Shown piece after piece: positions 1 to 5,097 of a DNA stretch of 6,625 nucleotides (position 1 is the stretch's first letter; every line of letters starts with the position of its first letter). Source of the stretch: Desulfitobacterium sp. (GTDB taxonomy: Bacteria; Bacillota; Desulfitobacteriia; Desulfitobacteriales; Desulfitobacteriaceae); contig JAAZLD010000119.1 of assembly GCA_012799495.1 (NCBI GenBank), forward strand, positions 1 through 6,625, read 5' to 3'. Made by a program: the position numbers and the translations under genes. The notes below the pieces were generated by a model. It was not told the origin of the DNA. It was given only the letters and a program-made list of their open reading frames with translations, and ran no database searches.

Positions 1-838
1 CACTCTCTCTTATCCCAGCCGTATCTACTAATTGTAGAAGAATTCCTCCTATATTTACTGATTCCCTTATTTCATCTCTAGTAGTACCGGGAATATCTGT
101 GACAATTGCTCTTTCTTCCTGGAGTAAAGCATTTAAAAGGCTGGATTTACCCACATTTGGTTGTCCAACAATTACTGTTAGCAAACCTTCTCGAAGAATT
201 TTGCCTGTTTTACTTCCTTTAAGCAACTCTTTCCCTTCTATAATTCCATTCTCTATATATTTTAAAAGGGCATTACGATCTAGATCTTCCACATCATCTT
301 CTGGAAAATCTATACCTGCTTCAATAAAAGCTAAAGTTTCAAGAATTAACTCTCTTAATTTGTGAATTTTTCGAGATAAATGCCCTTCCATTTGGTTTAA
401 GGCTAGATCAGCAGAAGTATCTGTCTTGGCGCTGATAAGATCCACGATAGCTTCTGCTTGAATTAAATCTAACTTACCATTGAGAAAAGCCCTCTTACTG
501 AATTCTCCAGGTTCAGCTAAGCGGGCACCTTGTCTTAGGCATTCTTCCATGATCCTTTCTGCAACTAAAAGTCCCCCATGACAATTTATCTCATAGACAT
601 CTTCACCTGTATAGGAATTAGGAGCCAACATTCTGCTAACGAGAACTTCGTCTAGTATTTGATTATCCTTGTAAAAATGCCCTAAATGAAGAGTATAAGT
701 ACTCTCTTCTTCCCACCGTTTTTTATTACGTGGTCTAAAGGAAGTGTTTATTATTTTTTTGCTTTCGGGACCACTTAATCGTAAAAGGTGAATACTACTT
801 TCCCCTAATGCAGTAGCTAAAGCAATAATTGTATCCAT
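1..838 (-). CDS. mnmE: MnmE, tRNA U34-modifying GTPase (5' part only; C-terminus beyond left edge)
   Basis: MnmE (TrmE) is a GTPase that works with MnmG to place the carboxymethylaminomethyl-type group on C5 of wobble uridine 34 in certain tRNAs. The visible 279 residues are about 60% of a usual protein of roughly 455. The N-terminal formyl-THF-binding domain is recognisable from the start (MDTIIALATALGESSI), from YTGEDVYEINCHGG (residues 76-89) and from AEPGEFSKRAFLNGKLDL (108-125). A helical segment follows, and then the inserted G domain: P-loop GQPNVGKSS (225-233), G2 loop TDIPGTTRD (247-255) and G3 DTAG (272-275). The G4 motif and the C-terminal cysteine motif would lie outside the window. 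The ATG at 838 has an AGGAG ten bases upstream and gives the family's usual N-terminus. No frameshift is visible. It follows jag in the same direction after 73 bases that include a terminator, so it depends on readthrough or a weak promoter I could not identify. Confidence 0.97.
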   Translation of the reverse strand, partial: MDTIIALATALGESSIHLLRLSGPESKKIINTSFRPRNKKRWEEESTYTLHLGHFYKDNQILDEVLVSRMLAPNSYTGEDVYEINCHGGLLVAERIMEECLRQGARLAEPGEFSKRAFLNGKLDLIQAEAIVDLISAKTDTSADLALNQMEGHLSRKIHKLRELILETLAFIEAGIDFPEDDVEDLDRNALLKYIENGIIEGKELLKGSKTGKILREGLLTVIVGQPNVGKSSLLNALLQEERAIVTDIPGTTRDEIRESVNIGGILLQLVDTAGIRES

Positions 839-889
839 TCCTAATCCACTCCTGTAGGAAATATATTCTTTAAATAATAATCTGAGATT

Positions 890-912
890 AAAAAAAGGGG
901 TGTATCACCCCT
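890..912 (-). terminator. Intrinsic terminator after jag
   Basis: A perfect 7-bp inverted repeat, AGGGGTG (896-902) and CACCCCT (906-912), encloses a 3-base loop. On the minus strand it is followed by seven T residues (896-890, the first also closing the stem). This is a standard Rho-independent terminator for the rnpA-yidD-yidC-jag transcript. The jag stop codon (914-912) touches the hairpin, so there is no spacer between the end of translation and the terminator. Confidence 0.85.
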
Positions 913-1550
913 CAGGAAATTTCTTTAGTTCTTTTTAAGGATATAACCACTTTGCGATTAGGTTCTTCACCTTCACTAAAAGTAGAGATGCGATTATCAT
1001 CTTGCAAAGCTGTATGAATTATTCTTCTTTCATGTGGATTCATAGGCTCTAACACAACTCTATGTCCAGTACGTTTTACTTTTTCAGAAAGCCTTTTTGC
1101 TAGCCGAACAAGAGTCTCTTCTCGACGCTGGCGATAACCTTCTATATCAATGATAATTCTTACTCTTTCCGCCATCTCTTTAGATACTGCTAGATTAGTT
1201 ATATATTGAAGGGCCTCTAAAGTATCCCCACGCCTTCCAATTAAAATACCTAGTTCTTCACCAGTAATATCTACGAACCAGTTTGACCCTTTGCGAGTAT
1301 AAGAAATTTCTGCTTTTACACCCATGGCATTACAAATTTTTTCGAGAAAATCACATGCCAGCTCACCTGGACAAACTTCATAACTCACCCGAACTTTTGC
1401 AGGTGTTGTACCAAAGATACCGAAAATTCCTCTTTTAGTAGGCTCTTCTAATATTTCGATCTTTGCTTTTTCACGCTCTACCCCTAATTCATCAAGACAA
1501 GCATTGATAGCTTCCTCTACAGTCTTACCGGTTTTTTCAGCAACTCTCAT
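912..1550 (-). CDS. jag: Jag / KhpB (EloR) RNA-binding protein
   Basis: This 212-residue cytoplasmic RNA-binding protein belongs to the Jag/KhpB/EloR family. In other Firmicutes the family partners KhpA and has been linked to cell elongation and envelope regulation. All three domains are present. The Jag_N domain covers about 1-52 and ends in the typical KRGIFGIFG (39-47). A KH domain covers about 60-136 with the RNA-contacting GxxG loop as GRRG (105-108). An R3H domain covers about 145-208 with NPHERRIIH (171-179), in which R175 and H179 form the R-x3-H signature. The length is normal and no domain is broken. The ATG at 1550 has GGGAGG six bases upstream. It lies 29 bases after the yidC stop codon on the same strand, the usual yidC-jag pairing near the origin, and its stop touches a terminator, making it the last gene of the unit. 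Confidence 0.96.
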   Translation of the reverse strand: MRVAEKTGKTVEEAINACLDELGVEREKAKIEILEEPTKRGIFGIFGTTPAKVRVSYEVCPGELACDFLEKICNAMGVKAEISYTRKGSNWFVDITGEELGILIGRRGDTLEALQYITNLAVSKEMAERVRIIIDIEGYRQRREETLVRLAKRLSEKVKRTGHRVVLEPMNPHERRIIHTALQDDNRISTFSEGEEPNRKVVISLKRTKEIS

Positions 1551-1579
1551 GAGTATCCTCCCTTTAAACTAAAACAACC

Positions 1580-2281
1580 TTAGGCAGCTTGCACTTCCTT
1601 ATCCTTATCCAATTTACGATTAATATATATTTGTTGAATAATAGTTACGATATTCATAGTAAAGAAATAAAGAGCAAGCCCCGAAGGAACAGTATAACTT
1701 ATATAAGCCATAAACAAAGGCATAATATAAAGCATTGTCTTTTGCGTAGTCTGTGCAGGATCAGGCTGATTACTTTTCTTATTATTTTGGGTCAGTGGGG
1801 CATTCATAGCAGTTGAAACTTTTACTTGGATAAAGGTTGTAGCACCAGCTAATATTGCCAACACTATATTATGATTCTGGGTTATATCAAAACCAAGAAA
1901 AATTGCTTGACTAGGATCACCTATATAATTAGAAAAGTTAAATAAAGTCCGGTATAAAACATAGAAAATGGGTAGCTGAACTAATATAGGTAAGCATCCA
2001 CCCATAGGATTTACATTATGTTTTTGATAGAGTTCGACCATTTCTTTATTTAATTTCTCTGGGTTATTCTTATATTTCTTCTGAAGTTCTTGAATTTTTG
2101 GTTGTATTGCAACGGTTTGCCGCATTGATTTCATTTGTTTCCAAGTAAGGGGATAAATCAACATCTTAATAATAATAGTTAGGAAAATAATAGCTAAGCC
2201 ATAGCTAGCATAACCAAGAAGACTGGAAAGTTCGTATAGCCATTTTAGTAAAATTGTCATCCATTCAATAAATATACTCAC
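1580..2281 (-). CDS. yidC: YidC/Oxa1/SpoIIIJ membrane protein insertase, short clostridial type
   Basis: YidC inserts and folds membrane proteins, alone or with SecYEG. The protein has 233 residues and about five membrane segments: roughly 24-44, 94-112, 136-156, 182-198 and 200-218. A charged cytoplasmic hairpin lies between the first two (about 50-90, QPKIQELQKKYKNNPEKLNKE). The family core NPMGGCLPILVQLPIF (91-106) is intact. The positive residue of the substrate groove, Arg73 in B. subtilis SpoIIIJ, aligns with Lys39 here (TIIIKMLIYPLT), so charge is kept but not the arginine. There is no N-terminal lipoprotein signal peptide. The start is GTG at 2281 with AAGGAGG six bases upstream, and an in-frame TGA at 2305-2303 rules out a longer protein. 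The start signal overlaps the end of yidD, so the two are probably translationally coupled. Confidence 0.96.
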   Translation of the reverse strand: MSIFIEWMTILLKWLYELSSLLGYASYGLAIIFLTIIIKMLIYPLTWKQMKSMRQTVAIQPKIQELQKKYKNNPEKLNKEMVELYQKHNVNPMGGCLPILVQLPIFYVLYRTLFNFSNYIGDPSQAIFLGFDITQNHNIVLAILAGATTFIQVKVSTAMNAPLTQNNKKSNQPDPAQTTQKTMLYIMPLFMAYISYTVPSGLALYFFTMNIVTIIQQIYINRKLDKDKEVQAA

Positions 2282-2292
2282 AAAAATCCTCC

Positions 2293-2499
2293 TTATACTG
2301 GATCATAACCACCAGGGTGAAAAGGATGACATTTGGATATACGTGTGATTGATTTCCAAACTCCCTTTAATACCCCGTATTTCTTAATAGATTGTATAGA
2401 ATACTCCGAACATGTAGGGTAAAAACGGCAAGAAGGTCTCTTTAAAGGAGAAATATATTTTTGATAAAGCCGGATCAACCCTATCAGTATTGTCTTCAT
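2293..2499 (-). CDS. yidD: YidD, membrane protein insertion efficiency factor
   Basis: YidD is a small membrane-associated protein encoded next to yidC in many bacteria and thought to assist YidC-dependent insertion; its mechanism is not settled. The diagnostic pattern is present: an amphipathic N-terminus (KTILIGLIRLYQKYISPL), the cysteine motif CRFYPTCSEY, and the C-terminal CHPFHPGGYDPV, with all three conserved cysteines. I place the start at the ATG at 2499 (68 residues, MKTILIGLIR), because the only Shine-Dalgarno, GGAG at 2513-2510, is ten bases from it. An in-frame ATG at 2508 would add MVK but lies one base from that GGAG. The gene begins soon after the rnpA stop, and its TAA stop is part of the yidC ribosome binding site (TAAGGAGG), so coupling with both neighbours is likely. 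Confidence 0.94.
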   Translation of the reverse strand: MKTILIGLIRLYQKYISPLKRPSCRFYPTCSEYSIQSIKKYGVLKGVWKSITRISKCHPFHPGGYDPV

Positions 2500-2516
2500 T
2501 TTTACCATACTCCAAG

Positions 2517-2858
2517 CTATGAGTGTTTTGTCTTTAATACTTTAGCCCTTTCCAGACTTTTTAATATACTTCTTTCTACTTGAGCATAAGAAACTCCTCT
2601 TATTGAAGACCTTGCAATACAAATAATTTGAGTATTCTCTTTGATCTCGGGAAGATGCCTGCGAATAACCTCTCTCATTAAACGCTTAGCACGGTTACGT
2701 ACTACAGCATTACCTACTTTTTTAGAAGCAATAAATCCAAATTTAACAGGGCCCTGGGCTACATAAATTACAACATACTTCCCAGGGTAACTTTTTCCAT
2801 TAGCAAAAACCCTTTTATAAAGAGATTTTTGACGCAATCTAAGACTCCGCTCTAACAT
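2517..2858 (-). CDS. rnpA: Ribonuclease P protein component
   Basis: RnpA is the protein subunit of RNase P. It binds the 5' leader of pre-tRNA and supports the catalytic RNA (rnpB, not in this window). The 113-residue length is typical. The signature RNR motif is complete within KKVGNAVVRNRAKRLMRE (46-63; R54-N55-R56), and the expected basic N-terminus (LERSLRLRQKSLYKRVF) and FGFIASKK strand are present. The ATG at 2858 has GGGAGGAG just upstream (2868-2861). The gene follows rpmH, its nearly universal neighbour, but a terminator and a candidate promoter separate the two. It therefore probably heads the transcript continuing into yidD, yidC and jag. Confidence 0.97.
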   Translation of the reverse strand: MLERSLRLRQKSLYKRVFANGKSYPGKYVVIYVAQGPVKFGFIASKKVGNAVVRNRAKRLMREVIRRHLPEIKENTQIICIARSSIRGVSYAQVERSILKSLERAKVLKTKHS

Positions 2859-2907
2859 TGCTCCTCCCGAATCTTGGTTATTCTACTATTCTCTCACAAC
2901 TAACCTC

Positions 2908-2936
2908 ATTATAAACAACTCATTGTAAAAAGATAA
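2908..2936 (-). promoter_or_regulatory. Candidate promoter of the rnpA-yidD-yidC-jag unit
   Basis: A perfect -10 hexamer TATAAT lies at 2913-2908 on the minus strand. Seventeen bases upstream is a weak -35, TTATCT (2936-2931), matching TTGACA at three of six positions. Transcription would begin near 2901, about 40 bases before the rnpA start. The position, between the rpmH terminator and rnpA, supports the call; the poor -35 keeps it tentative. Confidence 0.5.
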
Positions 2937-2960
2937 GTAAAGGAAGTTTAATTACCTAAT

Positions 2961-2986
2961 AAAAAAGGCCACAATATTGCGGCCTT
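2961..2986 (-). terminator. Intrinsic terminator after rpmH
   Basis: A near-perfect 22-base inverted repeat at 2965-2986 pairs AAGGCC with GGCCTT, with one interior G-T position that would be a G-U pair in RNA. On the minus strand it runs into six T residues (2966-2961, the first two also in the stem). It fits a strong Rho-independent terminator. The rpmH TAA stop (2987-2985) lies in the ascending arm, so a ribosome at the stop codon would cover part of the hairpin. It should uncouple the abundant rpmH message from rnpA. Confidence 0.87.
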
Positions 2987-3119
2987 AAGCTGATAGTCTC
3001 TTCCGCCCTTTTGCACGACGGCGTTTAAGCACGTTTCTTCCGGATTTAGTACGCATTCTCTCCAAAAAGCCATGAACTCTCTTATGGCGACGATTTTTAG
3101 GTTGGTAAGTTCTTTTCAT
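2985..3119 (-). CDS. rpmH: 50S ribosomal protein L34
   Basis: L34 is a very small, highly basic protein of the large ribosomal subunit. The 44-residue translation begins MKRTYQPKNRRHKRVHGF, continues through RMRTKSGRNVLKRRRAKGRK and ends RLSA, matching the family over its whole length. The ATG at 3119 has a strong AAGGAGGTG at 3137-3129. It is the first gene on the left of the origin, directly facing dnaA, as in most Firmicutes. A consensus promoter lies upstream, and a terminator that overlaps its stop makes it a probable single-gene transcript. Confidence 0.98.
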   Translation of the reverse strand: MKRTYQPKNRRHKRVHGFLERMRTKSGRNVLKRRRAKGRKRLSA

Positions 3120-3179
3120 TGCTTATTGCACCTCCTTCAAAGGAAGATTAATCCCATTATAAACTCCATATCTTAAGAG

Positions 3180-3209
3180 ATTATACTCTAACTTTTTTTG
3201 AAATGTCAA
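3180..3209 (-). promoter_or_regulatory. rpmH promoter, sigma-A type
   Basis: On the minus strand a perfect -35 TTGACA (3209-3204) is followed after 18 bases by a perfect -10 TATAAT (3185-3180). The predicted start is near 3173, giving a leader of about 55 bases before the rpmH ATG. A second TATAAT at 3161-3156 has no recognisable -35 and is not called. The promoter points away from the DnaA-box cluster and ends about 30 bases from the first box. Confidence 0.82.
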
Positions 3210-3238
3210 GGTAAAGCATAAGGTGATTTATTAAATTT

Positions 3239-3437
3239 TGTGGATAACTTCAGGATAATTTTTCTTATCCACTTGTGTATAAATATTTTTAATTGTAAAC
3301 TTCTTGTTGATAACCTATTTAAAAATTGGTATTATGAAAATACATCCTCAATAATAGCAATATATACGGGAAATTCTATTATCCACAGGAATGATATTAC
3401 TAAAGTTATCCACAAATGTGAATAAGTTTGTGTATAA
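3239..3437. other. oriC, upstream DnaA-box cluster (rpmH-dnaA gap)
   Basis: Eight 9-mers match TTATCCACA at eight or nine positions. Perfect boxes: 3239-3247 (minus), 3379-3387 (plus) and 3406-3414 (plus). One mismatch: 3265-3273 (plus, TTATCCACT), 3274-3282 (minus, TTATACACA), 3305-3313 (minus, TTATCAACA), 3417-3425 (minus, TTATTCACA) and 3429-3437 (minus, TTATACACA). A weaker 7/9 site is at 3250-3258 (minus). Several boxes are 11-12 bases apart (3406, 3417, 3429), about one helical turn, which suits cooperative DnaA binding on one face. The rest of this 372-base gap between rpmH and dnaA is AT-rich and holds the two promoters described separately. I see no gene in it. Confidence 0.93.
3307..3335 (+). 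promoter_or_regulatory. Candidate dnaA promoter overlapping a DnaA box
   Basis: A -35 TTGATA (3307-3312, five of six) is followed after 17 bases by a -10 TATTAT (3330-3335, five of six), preceded by TG at 3327-3328 as in an extended -10. Transcription would start near 3342, leaving a leader of about 150 bases before dnaA. The -35 lies inside the DnaA box at 3305-3313, so bound DnaA would block polymerase. A TTGTCA at 3446-3451 has no suitable -10 and was not chosen. Confidence 0.6.
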
Positions 3438-3491
3438 CTTTTTTATTGTCATATTTTCATATATTTTATTTCATAAAGGGAGGTCCGTTGA

Positions 3492-4841
3492 ATGCCACCC
3501 CGTTCTCTACAGTTTCTATGGCAAGAAACCCTAGGAAAATTACAAAACGAACTATCTCGACCAAGTTTTGAGACCTGGCTTAGCTCGACAAGCCTCCTAG
3601 ATATAGAGGGAGATACTTTAATTATTAGCGTACCTAATGAATTTACTAAAGATTGGCTAGAAAGTCGTTATGCACCTATTATTCGTTCTACAGTACAATC
3701 CATCCTCGGCCAATCTATAAACTTGCGCTTCGTTGTATCTCAACCAAAGGAGACAGAAAGTATACTTAAGGAGCAACCACTATCGGTCCAAAAACCGAAA
3801 GCTGATAATCCATTTAACAAAACCTTAAACCCTAAGTATACCTTTGATACTTTTGTAATCGGCAATAGTAACCGATTTGCTCATGCAGCAGCCTTAGCAG
3901 TTGCAGAATCACCTGCTTCAGCTTATAACCCCTTATTTATTTATGGAGGGGTTGGTTTAGGGAAAACTCACTTAATGCATGCCATAGGTAATGCAGTTAT
4001 TCAACGTTCACCTAGCACCAGAGTATTATATGTATCCAGCGAAAAATTTACTAACGAGTTAATTGAGTCCATTAGGGACCAAAATCCAATTGAATTTCGC
4101 AATCATTATCGAAATGTAGATATTTTATTAATTGACGATATTCAATTCCTTGCTGGTAAAGAAGGAACCCAGGAGGAATTTTTCCACACTTTTAATGCCT
4201 TACATGATGCTAATAAACAAATAATCATTTCCTCAGATCGTCCACCTAAGGAGATTCCTACCTTAGAAGACCGTCTCCGTTCGCGGTTTGAATGGGGATT
4301 GATTACTGATATTCAGCCTCCTGATTTAGAAACTAGAATTGCTATTTTGCGTAAAAAAGCATCCTTAGAAAATCTACAAGTTTCTAATGATGTTATGGTA
4401 TTTATCGCTGACAAGATACACTCTAATATTCGAGAATTAGAAGGTGCATTAATAAGAGTTATGGCTTTTGGCTCCTTAACAGAAAACCCTATAACTGTAG
4501 AAACTGCTGCTGAAGCTCTCAAGGACATTATTCAAATCGATACACCTAAAGAAATTACTATTGAGATGATTCAACAAACTGTAGCAGATTATTATCACCT
4601 TTCTGTTGGAGATTTGAAAGCCAAAAAAAGAACTCGTTCAGTAGCCTTTCCTAGGCAGATTGCTATGTATTTATGCAGAGAGTTAACTGACAGCTCCTTA
4701 CCAAAAATCGGAGATGAATTTGGAGGTAGGGATCATACTACAGTTATGCATGCTTGTGATAAAATTTCCGAAGCTCGTCGTAAAGATTCACTATTAGATA
4801 AGAAAGTAAATGAGATAATCCAGCTTATCCAATCTAAGTAA
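3492..4841 (+). CDS. dnaA: Chromosomal replication initiator DnaA
   Basis: DnaA is the AAA+ ATPase that binds DnaA boxes, opens the origin and directs helicase loading. It also acts as a transcription regulator. The 449-residue protein has all four domains. Domain I covers about 1-84 and domain II is a short linker (about 85-112). Domain III has Walker A GGVGLGKTH (152-160, K158), Walker B LLIDDIQF (212-219), sensor 1 at IIISSDRPP (244-252), the arginine finger in RLRSRFEWG (R265) and sensor 2 in NIRELEGALIR (R314). Domain IV (about 355-449) carries the DNA-binding signature GGRDHTTVMHACDKI (411-425). The ATG at 3492 has AAAGGGAGG with eight bases of spacing. The upstream boxes and box-overlapping promoter suggest autoregulation. 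No motif is degraded. Confidence 0.99.
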   Translation: MPPRSLQFLWQETLGKLQNELSRPSFETWLSSTSLLDIEGDTLIISVPNEFTKDWLESRYAPIIRSTVQSILGQSINLRFVVSQPKETESILKEQPLSVQKPKADNPFNKTLNPKYTFDTFVIGNSNRFAHAAALAVAESPASAYNPLFIYGGVGLGKTHLMHAIGNAVIQRSPSTRVLYVSSEKFTNELIESIRDQNPIEFRNHYRNVDILLIDDIQFLAGKEGTQEEFFHTFNALHDANKQIIISSDRPPKEIPTLEDRLRSRFEWGLITDIQPPDLETRIAILRKKASLENLQVSNDVMVFIADKIHSNIRELEGALIRVMAFGSLTENPITVETAAEALKDIIQIDTPKEITIEMIQQTVADYYHLSVGDLKAKKRTRSVAFPRQIAMYLCRELTDSSLPKIGDEFGGRDHTTVMHACDKISEARRKDSLLDKKVNEIIQLIQSK

Positions 4842-4865
4842 AATATTTATGATTTAATATATTTT

Positions 4866-4998
4866 TGTGTATAACTGAGAAAAAGGTAAAAATTAAAAAA
4901 ATACGAGTTTATTAACATGTGGATATCTTTTGAGAAGAATTCACATGTTTTACTCATTTCCATGCCGCATACTTAGCGGCTTTGAGGATTTATCCACA
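4866..4998. other. oriC, downstream DnaA boxes (dnaA-dnaN gap)
   Basis: Three boxes lie in the 256-base gap after dnaA: TTATACACA on the minus strand (4866-4874), ATATCCACA on the minus strand (4918-4926) and a perfect TTATCCACA on the plus strand (4990-4998). The last sits directly before the trinucleotide repeat and AT-rich stretch and is the likely anchor for strand opening. An inverted repeat GCCGC/GCGGC (4964-4968, 4976-4980) lies between the second and third boxes. I found no convincing promoter for dnaN or strong terminator for dnaA in this gap, so dnaN is probably co-transcribed with dnaA. Confidence 0.85.
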
Positions 4999-5013
4999 AA
5001 GAGACAAGCTATA

Positions 5014-5056
5014 CTACTATTACTACTAAAATTAATATATTATTATTATTACTCAG
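5014..5056. other. Predicted DNA unwinding element with DnaA-trio repeats
   Basis: Fifteen bases after the perfect box, the plus strand reads CTA-CTA-TTA-CTA-CTA (5014-5028). The opposite strand is therefore 3'-GAT-GAT-AAT-GAT-GAT-5', the DnaA-trio motif described for B. subtilis, on which DnaA assembles on single-stranded DNA. It is followed by bases that are only A or T up to about 5051, including TATTATTATTATT, as expected of an easily melted element. It ends about 45 bases before the dnaN start. Placement relative to box and gene matches the B. subtilis arrangement; the unwinding role is inferred. Confidence 0.8.
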
Positions 5057-5097
5057 CAAATATGCTACTTGTTTATAAAAATCAAGGAGGCTACCTT

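Noticed and set aside
99..365. 88-residue plus-strand frame
   Set aside because: Antisense to the mnmE G domain; its codons are the complement of conserved MnmE motifs and it has no ribosome binding site.
1589..1816. 75-residue plus-strand frame
   Set aside because: Antisense to the well-conserved 3' half of yidC; composition reflects the complement of membrane-segment codons.
3156..3161. Second minus-strand TATAAT upstream of rpmH
   Set aside because: No recognisable -35 at 16-19 bases; the consensus promoter at 3180-3209 explains rpmH expression.
3240..3425. 61-residue plus-strand open frame across the DnaA boxes
   Set aside because: No ribosome binding site, low-complexity composition from AT-rich DNA, and full overlap with the box cluster.
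3446..3451. TTGTCA as -35 of a dnaA promoter
   Set aside because: Positions 16-19 bases downstream hold no acceptable -10 and would already run into the ribosome binding site.
4313..4528. 71-residue minus-strand frame
   Set aside because: Antisense to dnaA domain III around sensor 2; no independent coding evidence.
4930..5097. N-terminal extension of dnaN by 56 residues (frame open from 4930)
   Set aside because: It would translate the perfect DnaA box, the trio repeats and the AT-rich element. The ATG at 5098 has an ideal AAGGAGG and the family's N-terminus, and the extension resembles nothing in the clamp family.
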